Under the pieces are notes generated by a model. That model was not told the origin of the DNA and made no database searches. It saw only the letters and a program-made list of their open reading frames with translations. Source: Hofstenia miamia (Eukaryota; Xenacoelomorpha; Acoela). From it: a stretch of DNA of 64,000 bases. Made by a program: the position numbers and the translations under genes. The stretch is from positions 86,411 to 150,410 of the forward strand of contig SCFE01000119.1 in assembly GCA_004352715.1 (NCBI GenBank), given 5' to 3'. Shown here piece by piece: positions 1 through 12,300 of the stretch (position 1 is its first letter; every line of letters starts with the position of its first letter).

Positions 1-3000
1 CACGTAGGTAGTAAAAGTCGCCATCAATTTCGCGAATTGTAAGCAACTCGGATATAATATGGTGCTATACAATGTCTTACCTTCCAGACAGGTGGAAAAA
101 TCGAAGTAAATAACGGCCAAACTAGCATCTCCAAACGGATAATATGGATGTTAAAAGTTCATAAATAAAGTCAGTTGTCGCATTTATTGCAAAACTATGT
201 GATAATTATTTAAACAGTATTTCATATAAAAACTGCTGCTTCCCTCACTTTGCTAGCAGATACCTGTTTTGATTCTAAACTTTAGAAACTTAACCCATCA
301 TTACCTATATATTTGTCTGCCATCTTCTAAATTTACATAATCATAGTTTGTTTCATTGCTTTGGGGATGAGATAAAACTTAGGAATGAGGTTCATATGAC
401 CACAAATTTGAGAAGTAATAAGCCAAAATGGAAAGCAACGTTTAGAAATTTAATAAGTATTTCACATTCACCTCGCTACTGTGTCTGCAATGAATGGAAA
501 ATTCAATTATCACTCTGTTCTAACCCTTAAGTTTGAAGAGGCAAAAAATACAATTAGAATTTCAAAATAAAAATTATTTTAAAATATTTCCACTCAGGAA
601 AATTCTTGAATTTCGCTTCTATTGTAAACGATTGCCGAAAAAATTATTGCCAAGTTAATAAGCCGAAGTTTTAAATAGTTTAAAATTACATGAAATTTCA
701 ATTCAAATTTTTGGGAAAATGGTTACTTTGAGTGTTTGGCTTTCATAGGTAAAGTGAATAAATTTATAGTTTCCATTAATGGCTGCCAGCACGACAACAG
801 ACATTTCACAATGGCTTAGAGCATGCTTACTTTGTGTAGAGAATGTTTGTTCAAATGTACCAGGGAATGTGCATACTGATCAATACAAGACGCTTGCGCA
901 GGGTTTTTCTGTCAGTGGGACATCTCAGTCTTGATCAAGTGGTTGGGCAATTCCTACAGTTATTTTGCAATTGAAACTGTCATTTTATTCTGAAAGGACA
1001 GCTCTAAAGAAAACAATTGTGCAAATATGAAAGCAAAGATGATGAAGAATTGAGGATGGCTACCCTGCTGATGAAAAAAATAACTCCTGGAAAAACAATA
1101 AATATTTTGTTTAATTACATTTGTTAAATATTTTTAATAAAATTATGTGTTTAGAACTTTGGGTACTGCTGGGCACTGTAATCTAAAGAATACTACATCA
1201 TATTCCGCAGTGGAATGATCGGATGCCAATGCAATCACTCAAAGTAGGTAAGATAATATAGAAAAAATAATCCTATTTTTTGGGATCTGCTTTTGCTCTT
1301 TGCAGCTCACAGGCTTGTCCAGTGGGGTGGGGATAAGTGGGGCCCCATGAGGATCTCCATGGACCTGGTTGGGTGGGGTGGGGATGAATGTTCGCTCAAT
1401 GGGTTTCGTGGAGATTGGTGGGCAAGTATTTTAACTTTACATTCTATTATACCATAAATTTAGGGGTTGAAAAAGATCCGAAGGGGACCAGAACCCTCCC
1501 ATAATCTTCATCATTAACTAGAATAAGAACATATCTACATATATTCTAAATCAAAGTTTTTTTACATAGATTTGGTTGTTTATTGTTTCAATTCAGTTTC
1601 CTACAGTATTATCAAGATTAATAAAAATAAATGTGTTGTTTTTCTCACGATTGATTGTAAATAGTAACAATAACAACAGATAAAATCCAATAAACCATTT
1701 TCAAGAATTCAAATAATTCGGTTATAACACCTTGTTCTGCTACTAGCAGTTCGTTCTATTAAACTTATATAAGAAAGTTGGGAGTGGGTATAATTTTAGA
1801 CTATTTTAGCGGGTGAAACAGTTAGTAGCAGTAAACAAAAAGCTCATACTGTGTTATGTGCACAACACGCAGCCCGGTTAAACGCGTTTAGGAGCCTGCT
1901 ATTGCAAAGATGACTCATAGATGCTAGACAAAAGCTGTGGAGCACGGGTTTTAGTGTAACATCGGCAGATACTGTTTCTAGTATCGGCCAGCTCACGCGC
2001 TTTTCGTCTTTACTAGTGACTAGTTGTTTGTATGTTTGTACATATTGTTAATACGCATAGTATATAAGACACACCAAAGCATCTGTAAAAAGAGAAAAAA
2101 TTCTGTTAAATTGTGTTCTTTTGTTACTTAGTTGGAATCACTGTTGCTCTAGTCAATGTTCACCTCAGCGACCTTCTGCTTTCACATTAAGTTCTTTGGC
2201 AAGGTTCTCTCTATATTCAACCTAGTGATTCTACATTAGTTTCCTAATGCTTACGGCCAACGAGAAACAGTTTCTTAGTCAGCCTAATTAATGGCTGCAT
2301 AGGTTAGGTGAGAAATGAGTTATTACATTTAAATTTATGTACCTAAAACATGTTTATCTTATTGCAGTTTGAATTAAGCTGAGATGAGAAATTACATAGG
2401 CCTAAAGAGAATAAAAAATTATATTAGGATCACATTTCAGCTGAAAGTTTGGAATGATATTGCGATATACATAGGTTTAACCAAATGATTTTGATGATAT
2501 GGAAAAATATGCTAAAATGCTGCAACTGTACGCAGGAATGGAATCATTTATTAGCTAAATTCATGGAATTTGATAGATATTTTATACAATTTACATAAAA
2601 ACTATTTGAATATACAATTTTTTGGAAATCATTTTTGTTTAATTTTAGTTATTGTAATTTTACAGTACTCAAATGTGAAATGCCCAATTTTAAGGATTGT
2701 TCAAAAGCTGATCTATGAAGATGCAATACGAAGAAAATCAGCGAATTTGATTCCTATACCTAATTCATTATGCAAAAACGCATGTTAAGAAATAACAAGC
2801 AAATTGTTAGTAGATATGTACACATATGTTTGCAATTAGTGTCGTGAGAATCCGCACGAAAATTATCATTGCGGTGGCGATTGAAATTCTGCCCCATAGA
2901 CAACCCTGGCAGCTCAGCTACAGCGTCCAAAAATTACTCACAAAAGAAGCTTAGCCTTCACAAGGATACGATTTTGTTCACTATCGAATTGCACACACAT

Positions 3001-3628
3001 GAAAAATTAAACAAAACAAGAGTGTATAATACAACACAACATACGTGTTTATAATTTATACGTATTAAACTTAGCTTAAATATGTGCAATGCCAAAGACA
3101 AAGTGATTGGCCAAATTCTTTCAGTTAGTCACTTAAAAGTTTCCTATTAAAATACTTACATTAATGCGTTATTCGCTATTCTCACTTTGTGCCTCAATCG
3201 ATTACCACAAATTTTTTTTACCTTAATGCTATAAACTTTTTATAACTTATTATTAAAGTAATTTGCAATTTTGCAAAACTATGTGAGCTAATGTTTTTGG
3301 TCGACGAACGCGCACGATTTCTTCGTGATCGTCACATCGCTAATTATCTTGGGTGGTTAGACGTGCGATTCAATCAAAATGTGACAGATCACTATTGAAC
3401 CAATCACTAGTCTAAACGTGGCCTAACAGTGAAGAGCTCTCGCATATCATTTTTACTCACAATATACCCGTGATAAATATTGTCATAAATTCATTCACAG
3501 TTTTAAACGTTATTTTATCTTCTGGGCTATGCACATGTTTTGTCTGCCTGTAATACTAATTTCGGTTAACATTAAAAATAGACAGTAGCGTGTAATATTA
3601 AACAGTAAAAATCAAGTTATGTTCGACT
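1..3628. other. Non-coding AT-rich sequence
   Basis: I see no supportable gene. Short open frames here lack family features. A GC-richer stretch at about 1314-1425 carries two copies of a GTGGGGTGGGGAT motif about 60 bases apart. A stretch at about 1850-2240 has the look of a promoter or solo LTR (TATATAAGA near 2050) but has no partner copy here to prove it. Confidence 0.6.
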
Positions 3629-4212
3629 GACCGTGGGGTGCCCCAATGTACTGTACTGGCCCTATTTTATTTGCAATCTTTGTAAATGATAAAACATGTT
3701 AAACACAGCGACATTTACCAATATGCCGACGACACATGCCTAATAAGTACCGCAAAAAATGCTTTTGATGCTACAAAAAACCTCCAAACAGATATAGAAA
3801 AGTTAAACAATTATTTTACAATAATCAACTGAAACTAAACATTGAAAAAACTCAATTTATAATTTTTTCATCGAAGGCACAAAGAAATCTAATAAATGAT
3901 ATAGAACTAAAGATAAATAATGAATCAATAAAGCAAAGTGAATCAGTCAGCTATTTAGGAGTGGAGATAGATAATGAATTAACATTTGAAAAATTTCTAC
4001 TGAATAAGATTCAAAAAATGACTGCAGGCATTAGATATCTTCATCACTTACGCAATGTAATATCAAGCAATTATCATAAACAACTAATACATGCTTTCTG
4101 TTTGTCTCATTTTCAATACTGTTCCTTTCTTTTAACTAACCTAAATTCGAAACATCGTATGCTTCTATCAAAGACATTTAATTGGCGTATAGAAACTCTA
4201 AACTTTGCATAA
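3629..4212 (+). pseudogene. LINE reverse-transcriptase fragment (Jockey/CR1-like)
   Basis: A 5'- and 3'-truncated piece of a non-LTR retrotransposon RT. The frames read DRGVPQCTVL then, after a one-base shift, GPILFAIFVND (RT motif GVPQGSVLGPxLF). Next comes QYADDTCLIS near 3717-3746, the catalytic YADD box. After a further frameshift come NQLKLNIEKTQFIIFSS, SVSYLGVEIDNELTF (the YLG box) and a thumb region ending about 4212. At least two frameshifts make it dead. No endonuclease or poly(A) tail is attached. Clade placement is approximate. Confidence 0.8.
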
Positions 4213-6690
4213 AACAGATTTGTCAACGAGCCGAGTCGAGCCGAGCCGAGCTTGGTCAGAGCTTATGCAGATTTTTCTTATTTTTTATTCAATATACCTT
4301 TTTTATAAGCATATTTTAAAATGTTTATTAAATAATTAGGAAGAGCTATATCCTTGAAACTTGATTTGAGTTTTCGCAATAGCACATTATACTGCTTGTA
4401 TGACCTTGTAAATTAAATAAATTAAATTAATTCAATTCAACCGATATAGAGCTTCTTCTGAAAAGTTACAACTTAGAATTCTCAAGTCACACTGCGTATA
4501 TCAATGCAGTATTAGAAGATGACAGTAAAATGAACTGTCTGATTTTCAAGAATACTGTCAATTTTATGTGGCTCAGTGTAATATTTTATGTGTAATTTTT
4601 GTTGTAAATCTACATGAAGGTTAGTGTTTCACGAAATACATGTACGTAACAAACTAGCTAACTCCAAATTTACTAACAAAACGTTTTTGTCAAACACATA
4701 TAACTAATTTCAGCAAGATGAATTTGGAATTTTTTAATTAAAAAGAATCTTAGAACAGAATACTTACAATATTTATGAAGGTCAGTTTTGCACTAAATAA
4801 ACAACGGATAATTATTACATCATAACCTAATAATGAACATTTAGTAGGCTATGATTACATCGAAAATTTGCAGAAGAAACGTTGTGTATTGGTTGTAGAT
4901 TAAGGAAGATAGCACAAAATTACAAATTTAGTAGCCATAATCACTGTTGTACATTAAAATTTACCACGTCCTTAATCTGATTATCACTTTTGTATGATGC
5001 TCCAGTATGCTTTGCTAATAGTATTGATGCTTACCGTCTGGATCAGTTTCAAAGACGTTGTGCACGATTAATTTTATGCGTAAGTGGATATATAGAACTA
5101 TAGAGATTGACAATTTGGCTTCATGCAGATTCCGTTCGGTCCGGCCAGGCTCATTAAAATAAATCTCATTTAGATAAATGTTATAATCTTTTCCATAAAT
5201 ATTTTTTCAGGTGCTTGCTAGACCAAACTTGGTTATGCTAGAAACTTCTAATAAATTCTACACACAGAATTAAAAATCTTAAATTGAGTTTGTTAATAAT
5301 AATTTCAAATTGTAATATTTTTTTTCAACACATTGCTTGTAAATTTTTAGCATTCAATGCATGGTTAACATACTTGCACTGTTGTGTAATAGTAAGCTTT
5401 TTTGTTCAATCATTTTCATAACCTCAGCTCAAGACCATGTCCATCTTAGAAAATTGTATGAAATTTTCACTCTTACATATTGGATTAAATGTTCAAGCAC
5501 TTGATTTGACGCTGTTTAATGTATTTTAAAATGCTTTTACAACCTAGATGTATCTTCATATGTTTCCGTATATACACCCAATCGACCTGAACTTAGATCT
5601 TAAAATCGAACACTTTTTCAAAATTAAAACAAAATGTTTTCAGAAATTTTCTATCTTATCGTTCTTTTAGATGACACAGAAACTACTGAATTAGCTATGA
5701 TACACTCTGAAACTAACATGTTTGATAAAGTACGTATTAAAGAAGTTCATTTCAAAGTACATCAATGAAAGTTCTTGTACTAAATTTTTATTGTGCTGTT
5801 ACCTCTAAATAACCCAGGCATTTTTTTTTCAAATTTGTAATGATTTCTAAAAAATACTTTAAGTGCTCATAACTCATTAAATAAATCTGAAAATACCACG
5901 GAATAGGCACTTGTCTTTTCTATTATATTTGTACCCGTCGCGAACCCGGTCATAGAGCGCTTTAATATCTGAATATTATGTAAGGGAAGAATTTGAAAGT
6001 TTTTGCTAATCAGTTTTCCATTAAAAAAGTTAACATTTTCATGTGCCTCATGCACAGAACAGGATTAGGTTTTATTGGACATTTTCACCATAACTGGAAA
6101 GCACACTTATCCAGAGAAGTGTCTAAATATGAACAAAAGAGTTTCTGATTCCTAAGATATATTGGGCAGCTTAGGGTTAAAATGTTCCACTGTTTCTTCT
6201 TATACATTTTATAATGATTTCTTGTAGCATTATTTTGCTTCTTTTTTGGATCAGTTATTTTGTGTTTATTTGTAATAATTGAAACAAATATAAAGCTCTT
6301 CTATATTATTAATATACAGTTCAAAGTAAACAAAACAAACGAATGTAATTCAAACAATTTTTTAATCTTTTAAGTTGAATATAGCATTCTAATGAAATTA
6401 ATTAGTATTAAATAACTTTCATAAAAATACATTGTTTTACAGTTCTACACTTCTCTGTTAAAACTAAAATTTAAAGTTTTATTAAAGTATTAAACTAATC
6501 AGTGCTTAATTTAAAATTTGAGAGATCGTTTGAAATAGGAGCAATTTTTAATACACAGAAATAAATCATTTTTTGAACTGTTTATTAATATTGCTAATAA
6601 TAGTAAATTAGCATTAAAAATTTATCGCTACTTAATATTTCAGTTTTAATCTAACTTATTTTCTATTTCATCTGTCTAAGACAATGGCAT
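4213..6690. other. Non-coding AT-rich sequence
   Basis: No gene seen. A short GAGCC-type low-complexity stretch lies at about 4228-4250, just after the LINE fragment. The rest is unique-looking AT-rich DNA. Confidence 0.6.
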
Positions 6691-6691
6691 T

Positions 6692-7056
6692 GGTGTAGGT
6701 TGGGGTAAAGTGGCCACAGCTATTTGCAAATAAATGGCGGTGTGTTAATGCGTATTATTTTAAATCACAAATGGATTTTCTTTCAAAAAATTCGCATATG
6801 ATATCTTGGGGCTGGGTCTAAATTTTAAATTGGAATGACTCTAACATGAGACTAGTATAATATAAATGAAGAAACTAGATACACTACTTTGAGACTATTA
6901 CTCATGATATTTGCCAAAATAGAGGCTATGACATATAGGATCACATGGCACGATGGGATCAGCAAATTTCATGAGATTGGAATGGGACGGAACTGGAACC
7001 AAAACGTTTTATTCTTGGCAATGATTAGATTGATTGTAAAAAATTAAATGTTTACG

Positions 7057-7103
<47 letters not shown>

Positions 7104-8112
7104 TTAAATCAGAAAGTACATCTGATAAAGGTAATAAACATAACAAGAGAAAAATGTTCAAAAAAGTTTGAGAAATTTTTTTGGGAAAGAAAACATAAAA
7201 AGATTTAATTGAGTGCTTTCAATACCGGGTTTTTTCGTACGAAATTTTTATTTGAAAAAACGTTGATTCTTAAAGAAAAAAGTTTATCGATTTGATAATT
7301 TCATTAGTAACAACTTAATACATTTTTTATCTACTGCCTCAAAAATAGTTTCCTTGAGATTTATTGGTAGATGTCATTTGTAGTAGCCAAATCACTAAGA
7401 AAATTTCCTGACTTTGATAATTCACGTTTGTGATAACATTAAAAGTGCGCGAATTTTCCACACCTATGTTTGAAATAAATTGGTATTGTACATGAGTGCA
7501 CAGTCTAACTCCATTGCAAAGCTCAATGACTGCTCAAGATTTTTCATATTGCAGGACGTAAACTATTTTAAACAATACCTTGCAATTTCAATTGGTACTT
7601 TAAGCAGGAGTCTAAGCATACCTTAGCAGCCCCTTTTTTACGGGTCTGAATTTAGAGCTACACTAAATATATAGAAAACAGCTAAAACCCTAATAAAGAC
7701 AACATGTGTTCACATATCCATTAAAGTATGACTACTTTAGAACGCTCTACCATACTATACACTTTTAATACCTCTATGTTCAAAATATAATCAAATAGGG
7801 ATAATATCTTGTTTTCATTCATATAGATGTATTTAGATATACAATAGTATTAGGCATTTTGATTTTTCTTTTCATCTAGGTAAATAAATCAACACTGGTT
7901 AGTTTGCCAATCATGGTGGACAATTTACCCTACCCAACCTTTTCAAAACAACTGCTTCTGGAGAGAACGGATATGAAACTGAGATCTATAATAACTCATA
8001 AAATGTTGTTTCCGAAATCCAGCAACATAATAAAAAATTTAATAAAAAATTGTACAATTACTTATATGATGCTTGTATCCTCGAAATAGTGGCCACTTTA
8101 CTCTACTAGAGT
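6692..8112. repeat. Candidate DNA element bounded by GTAAAGTGGCCAC inverted repeats
   Basis: GTAAAGTGGCCAC near 6704-6716 recurs as its exact reverse complement near 8087-8099, with partial match outside it (TAG...G..GTAAAGTGGCCAC). Such GC-richer ends in AT-rich DNA could be terminal inverted repeats of a 1.4-kb non-autonomous element. The interior has no transposase that I recognise. Target-site duplications are not evident. Confidence 0.3.
7061..7103. repeat. (AAT)n microsatellite
   Basis: About 14 uninterrupted AAT/ATA trinucleotide units. Confidence 0.95.
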
Positions 8113-8940
8113 GCTTTGCTTCAGGGGCTCAATTTATCATAAGTACACTGAAAATTATCGTTACATATTATTGACTTTATAGTCAAATCAGAGATGCAAT
8201 CGTGTGTACTTTAACCTATGCCATTTCTACTCATGTATCAAACCCACTTTGTCGTGCCTAGATGTGCCCGAGTCAAACAAAAGTCTTGGCAGAAATAAGA
8301 ATGTTTTCAAAATGGGTTAATGAAAATCAAAAAGCTTCATAATCTATGCACGATTATAGGATACTTCATTATGATATACACAACAGTGAAGCGAATGTTG
8401 ACTAGGCATCTATATTTCCTTAGTTCAAGTATTCTTTTTCAGCCCATTTTACCGGAAGTAACCCCAACCCAAGTTAGCTGCACTTCGTCCTAAAATTATA
8501 AAAGGTGAGAAGAACGTATATTTAGCCCCTGCTGCTTGGCACATAATCATGTTTTTGTTGATATGTTTCTTGTAACAGTTGTAGGTATATATAATACATG
8601 AGTGAGGTATGTGAATTACTTGCTAAATCTTGAAAACTCGCAACACTCCTTAATAACATCAATTCAGAATTGTTTCATTTTAATCAAGAAATAAGCAATG
8701 AAATATATCAGTTGAATATTAACATTTTCTTCCATTACGAGGCGCTAATGGAAATTCTATAATGTCAAATTCTATCTGCATTGAATGTTTATTTAGTAAC
8801 TTCTATGCACTTTTTGACATAGCTTTATCAATTTCACTCAAAAACGACAATTGTAAATCAACATTAACTTAGTTATGCCTAAATTGAAAAATTATAAATA
8901 TTAACTAACAGACTAAAATAGAACAAAATGTTGTACTTAC
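8113..8940. other. Intronic or intergenic sequence downstream of the LRR exon
   Basis: This lies 3' of the LRR exon's GTAAGT donor and is therefore probably intron. I could not find the next exon, which should begin with two bases completing a split codon. Confidence 0.5.
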
Positions 8941-9703
8941 TGTACATGCATCGGATAATTGCGTTTGAAATCGGTCTCCCATTACGACATAGTCCGTCAA
9001 TGTGCCTGGCTGCTGACATGCTATATTTAAAATTGGGAGGACATCGGCAGTCGAAGACTGGACGATCATTTAAAATTATTTTCAGATTTTTTGCAATATA
9101 GCCCATTTGATCGAAGTTCAACTGGTCTAGTTTTCTGTAACGATTCATACGTAAGTCAATGACTTTAAGACTCTCGGACTCCCAAGTTTTTACGACATTG
9201 GCATCAATGTGATCGATTTTATTTCTTGCAAATCTCAAATGAGTAAGAAAATGAAAATCGGTTAGCGTTCCATGAATGGTCTTTAAATGATTTCCACGCA
9301 CATCGATTTCTCTAACGAAGTTCATATTTGTGAAATTGAAAAACAGCTTATTGGCTTTATAGTTACGGTATTTAATTTTTTCCAATGTACTGGGGACCTC
9401 GTGAATCCGACTTCTACCAAAGTAATCTGTTAGAATCAAAGTTTTCAGGCGAAACATGTGATCAATTCGAAAGCAATTTGGTGGAAGATTCTTTTGGAAA
9501 TTTACTATTTCCATGTATACAGGTTGGTGATATTCAAACAAGTCTAACAAACAGTTTTCCCATAGAAATCTTGGAACGACGAATTTAAGAGTGTTGGCAT
9601 GTCTCTTCTCTTCAATCTTATTTTTTATGTTGTGTAAGATTATTTCCATATTAGAAACATATATAGTCTTGATCTTGGTAGATTCATTGAAGACGGAAAA
9701 TAT
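8941..9703 (-). CDS. Leucine-rich-repeat protein, internal exon with C-terminal cap
   Basis: A 763-base exon encoding 254 residues plus one base. Four or more degenerate LRRs are visible: LKTLILTDYFG (86-96), VREIDVRGNHLKTI (130-143), LTHLRFARNKIDHID (153-167) and LKVIDLRMNRYRKL (179-192). A cysteine-rich LRRCT cap follows, FDCRCPP...C...C with C219, C221, C239 and C252. Such caps usually close extracellular LRR domains of secreted or Toll/Slit-like membrane proteins, so an extracellular location is likely. The frame is open back to an acceptor-like TTTATGTTTAG (ends 9704), phase 0. An ATG at 9649 lies inside it, so the ATG need not be the start. At the other end, CATGTACA|GTAAGT gives a donor at 8940 (phase 1); the open frame beyond it is intronic. 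Signal peptide, first repeats and any transmembrane part must lie in other exons that I could not find here. No close relative recognised. Confidence 0.75.
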
Positions 9704-9782
9704 CTAAACATAAACTAAAATATGTTATATTATTAATTTCAAATCTAAGAATGGAATGTTGCAAGATTTATAAAAATTATTC

Positions 9783-11278
9783 ATGGATTATCACATGAAT
9801 ACAAATGTTTACATGAGTCCACTTCTTAAGTGTTTCATCAGGAAAAAGCGGAATTTACTTCGAAAAGACCGCTACATTGACGCAGAAATACTCTCCTATC
9901 GCAACAAAACAATGATATTATCAAATATTTCTTTTTTCAATAGTCGTTTTGGTTCTTCCAAATGGTGGAATTTAATTAAAGACTTGTCAAATCAGAGAAA
10001 ATCAACTACAACTAACACCCCTTTTTCCTGTGATGATATAAACGAACATTTTGCTTACATTTCGACTTTGCAGCACTATGAGATACCTGATATGGCCAAA
10101 TGCAGTGGTCATATATCTCCTGGTATTTCTAAGGCATTCTATGGGTCATGATTGTATTACTTCCTGGCTTAATAAGGAAAATGCGCACAATTTAGTTGAA
10201 CCTCTTACTTATATTTACAAAATTTGCACTGCACAGTGTATTTATCCAAGTGTGTTTAAGCTCTCTGTTATTTCTGAGACCCATTTCTATTACTCCGATA
10301 TTATCTAGAACCTTTGAAAGATTACTGCTCGAAATCTCAATTAGCGAAAACTATAACAAGTATATTGGTAAAAATCATTTCGGATTTCGAAAGAAATCAT
10401 CGACAAGCTATTCTTTACTCCGTATATGTAAAGTCTGGAAGGAAAAATGAGTCTGATTATATCGAATAGGCTCATTGGATCTTAGGAAGACGTTCGATAG
10501 AGTACCTCACTGTCATATTATTTCACAACTAATGAAGCTTAAGCCAGAAATTAGTCCATTCATTATAAATGTGGTGAGATCGTTTCTCATGAATAGACAG
10601 CAATTGTTATCCATGCAGGGATGTCATTCTTCCATTAAATGGTTCTAATATAAATTTTTCAAGTTTGAAGACGTTATACACCTCTTAGTAGGAGGAAAAA
10701 ACTCTGTTGATGAAGCTGAAGAAGCCATTTTCAACCATGATAAATTTTTGCAACACAAACAATTTTCTCCTGAATAAATCCAAAGTATGGAACTCAGGAT
10801 AAAGAAGTAAAAAAATCTGCAATTAATCATTTCTCCAGTAAATGACATTGAACATGTTAATGAATTAAAGGTGCTGGGTATTCAATTTATCGAGACTTTA
10901 TCTTTTGCTCCCCATACTAAGGATAGCGTAAAGATAGCATTCAGACAATTATTTTTGTTGCTAATTCTCAAGCATATGAACTATACAAAACATGAATTGA
11001 CTATGCTATTCAAACAGATGGTTGAGCCAATTCATTATTATGGAATTCAAGTTTGGGGTGCTTCCCTCTACTATCTTCTTGAGAAAATTGACTCGATATT
11101 CCAAAGAGCTCAATATACAGGTATTATTAATGAATATGTACCTATTAAGCTTGTAGTTAAAGCTGAAGATGACAAGCTTTATAAAGCTATTTCGGAATGT
11201 TCAAATCACATTCTCTATGATATTCTTCCTTCTAGAACAACATATGGTCATAGGTTAAGAACCCGACTCCCCACTTGA
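9783..11278 (+). pseudogene. Broken LINE (Jockey-like): linker, reverse transcriptase and C-terminal region
   Basis: Successive frames give a pre-RT segment (SRFGSSKWWNLIKDL near 9935-9990). The RT entry is PISITPILSRTFERLL (about 10270-10320), followed by FGFRKKSSTSYSLLRI, then SLDLRKTFDRVPH (about 10470-10510, the LDLSKAFDxVxH box). The thumb region reads VNELKVLGIQFIETLSF (about 10855-10905) and a C-terminal region ends at 11278. At least four frameshifts or stops are present, and no intact YADD box is readable. The element is in the opposite orientation to the neighbouring LRR exon, starts about 80 bases from it, and is followed by an (ATT)n tract at 11387-11424. Confidence 0.8.
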
Positions 11279-11386
11279 CAATATTTAAGAACATTTCCTG
11301 ATACCCATCTCCAACTCTTTCATCATTTTAAATTTGTTATATTTATTCTATAAATCAGTTGTAATTTACTGATTTGATTTAAGACT

Positions 11387-11424
11387 ATTATTACTATTAT
11401 TATTATTATTTTTATTATTATTAT
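11387..11424. repeat. (ATT)n microsatellite
   Basis: Imperfect ATT repeats lying between the 3' ends of two oppositely oriented LINEs. Confidence 0.9.
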
Positions 11425-11472
11425 CCTTGCTTCTCACAGCTTAATGCTGATATTCCTCTCAGCTCGGGGAAC

Positions 11473-12141
11473 TCACCAGTTGTCAGGGAGTCTGAGAGCT
11501 TTCCTCAGGACTCTAGCTGTTCCTAACAATGCTGCCTTCTGTGCTACTGCTCCTCCCCACTTTGGTACTCCCAACTCCTCCAAGTATCTCTTATGCTTCT
11601 TACTCACTGCTCCTAGTGCTCCTACAACTACCGGGACTACTTCTTCAACTTTCTTTAACTTCCACAGCCTTTCTATTTCCTCTGCCAACTCTCTGTACTT
11701 GTCTATCTTCTCTTTCTCCTTGCTTTCTACATTTCTGTCCTTTGGTTCTGCTATGTCTATCACTGTTCCTAATCTTTTCTCTTTGTCTACCACTACTATG
11801 TCTGGCCTCCGTGCTTCTATCACTTTGCTCGTCTGTATGGTGAAATCCCACAGTATCTTGACCTTCTCATTTTCTATGACGCCCTGTGGCTTGTGCTCAT
11901 ACCACTTGTCTCCTGCTTCTAACCCATGCTGCCTGCTCAAACTCCAGTGTACCATTCTTCCCACCTTGTCATGCCTGAACTTATACTCATTCTGTGCCAA
12001 CTTCTCGCACCCTGCTATCACATGATCTACTGTCTCCGCCTCTTTCTTACATAGCCTACACTTATCACTTACTTCTACTCTTCTGTCTATATGCTTCTTC
12101 ACCCAGTTTGTTCTTATTGCTTGCTCCTGTGCTGCCATTAT
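11473..12141 (-). pseudogene. LINE C-terminus: zinc knuckle plus restriction-like endonuclease
   Basis: An open frame of about 221 codons. CRLCKKEAETVDHVIAGC is the CxxC...H...C knuckle found before the endonuclease in R2/R4-type LINEs. The endonuclease core follows: RRPDIVVV, then VIDIAEPKDRNV, then KEKEKIDKYRELAEEIERLW, then VVPVVVGALGAVSKK. The PD, the following D and the K/E residues of a PD-(D/E)xK nuclease are all present. In intact elements this domain nicks target DNA to prime reverse transcription. The frame enters from a 36-N gap at 12142, whose two flanks repeat each other. It is intact within itself but detached from a working RT. Confidence 0.8.
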
Positions 12142-12177
12142 NNNNNNNNNNNNNNNNNNNNNNNNNNNNNNNNNNNN
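12142..12177. other. 36-N assembly gap with duplicated flanks
   Basis: The approximately 120 bases before the gap (from about 12022) are nearly repeated after it (12178-12290), ending in the same TGCTGCCATTAT. This looks like two versions of one segment placed on either side of a closed gap. Confidence 0.85.
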
Positions 12178-12300
12178 TGATCTACTGTCTCCGCCTCTTT
12201 CTTACATGGCCTACACTTATCACTTACTTCTGTCTATATGCTTCTTCACCCAGTTTGTTCTTATTGCTTGCTCCTGTGCTGCCATTATTAGTGCTTCTGT

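Noticed and set aside
780-1100. A stretch that reads plausibly as a decayed coding region (plus strand)
   Set aside because: Broken by stops and not recognised as any family.
1850-2240. Possible solo LTR with TATATAAGA and a GATTCTACA end
   Set aside because: Only one copy and no target duplication; the shared GATTCTACA with the Ty3-type LTR is too short to link them.
9385-9588. Plus-strand open frame opposite the LRR exon
   Set aside because: No family features; the minus strand encodes a convincing LRR/LRRCT sequence.
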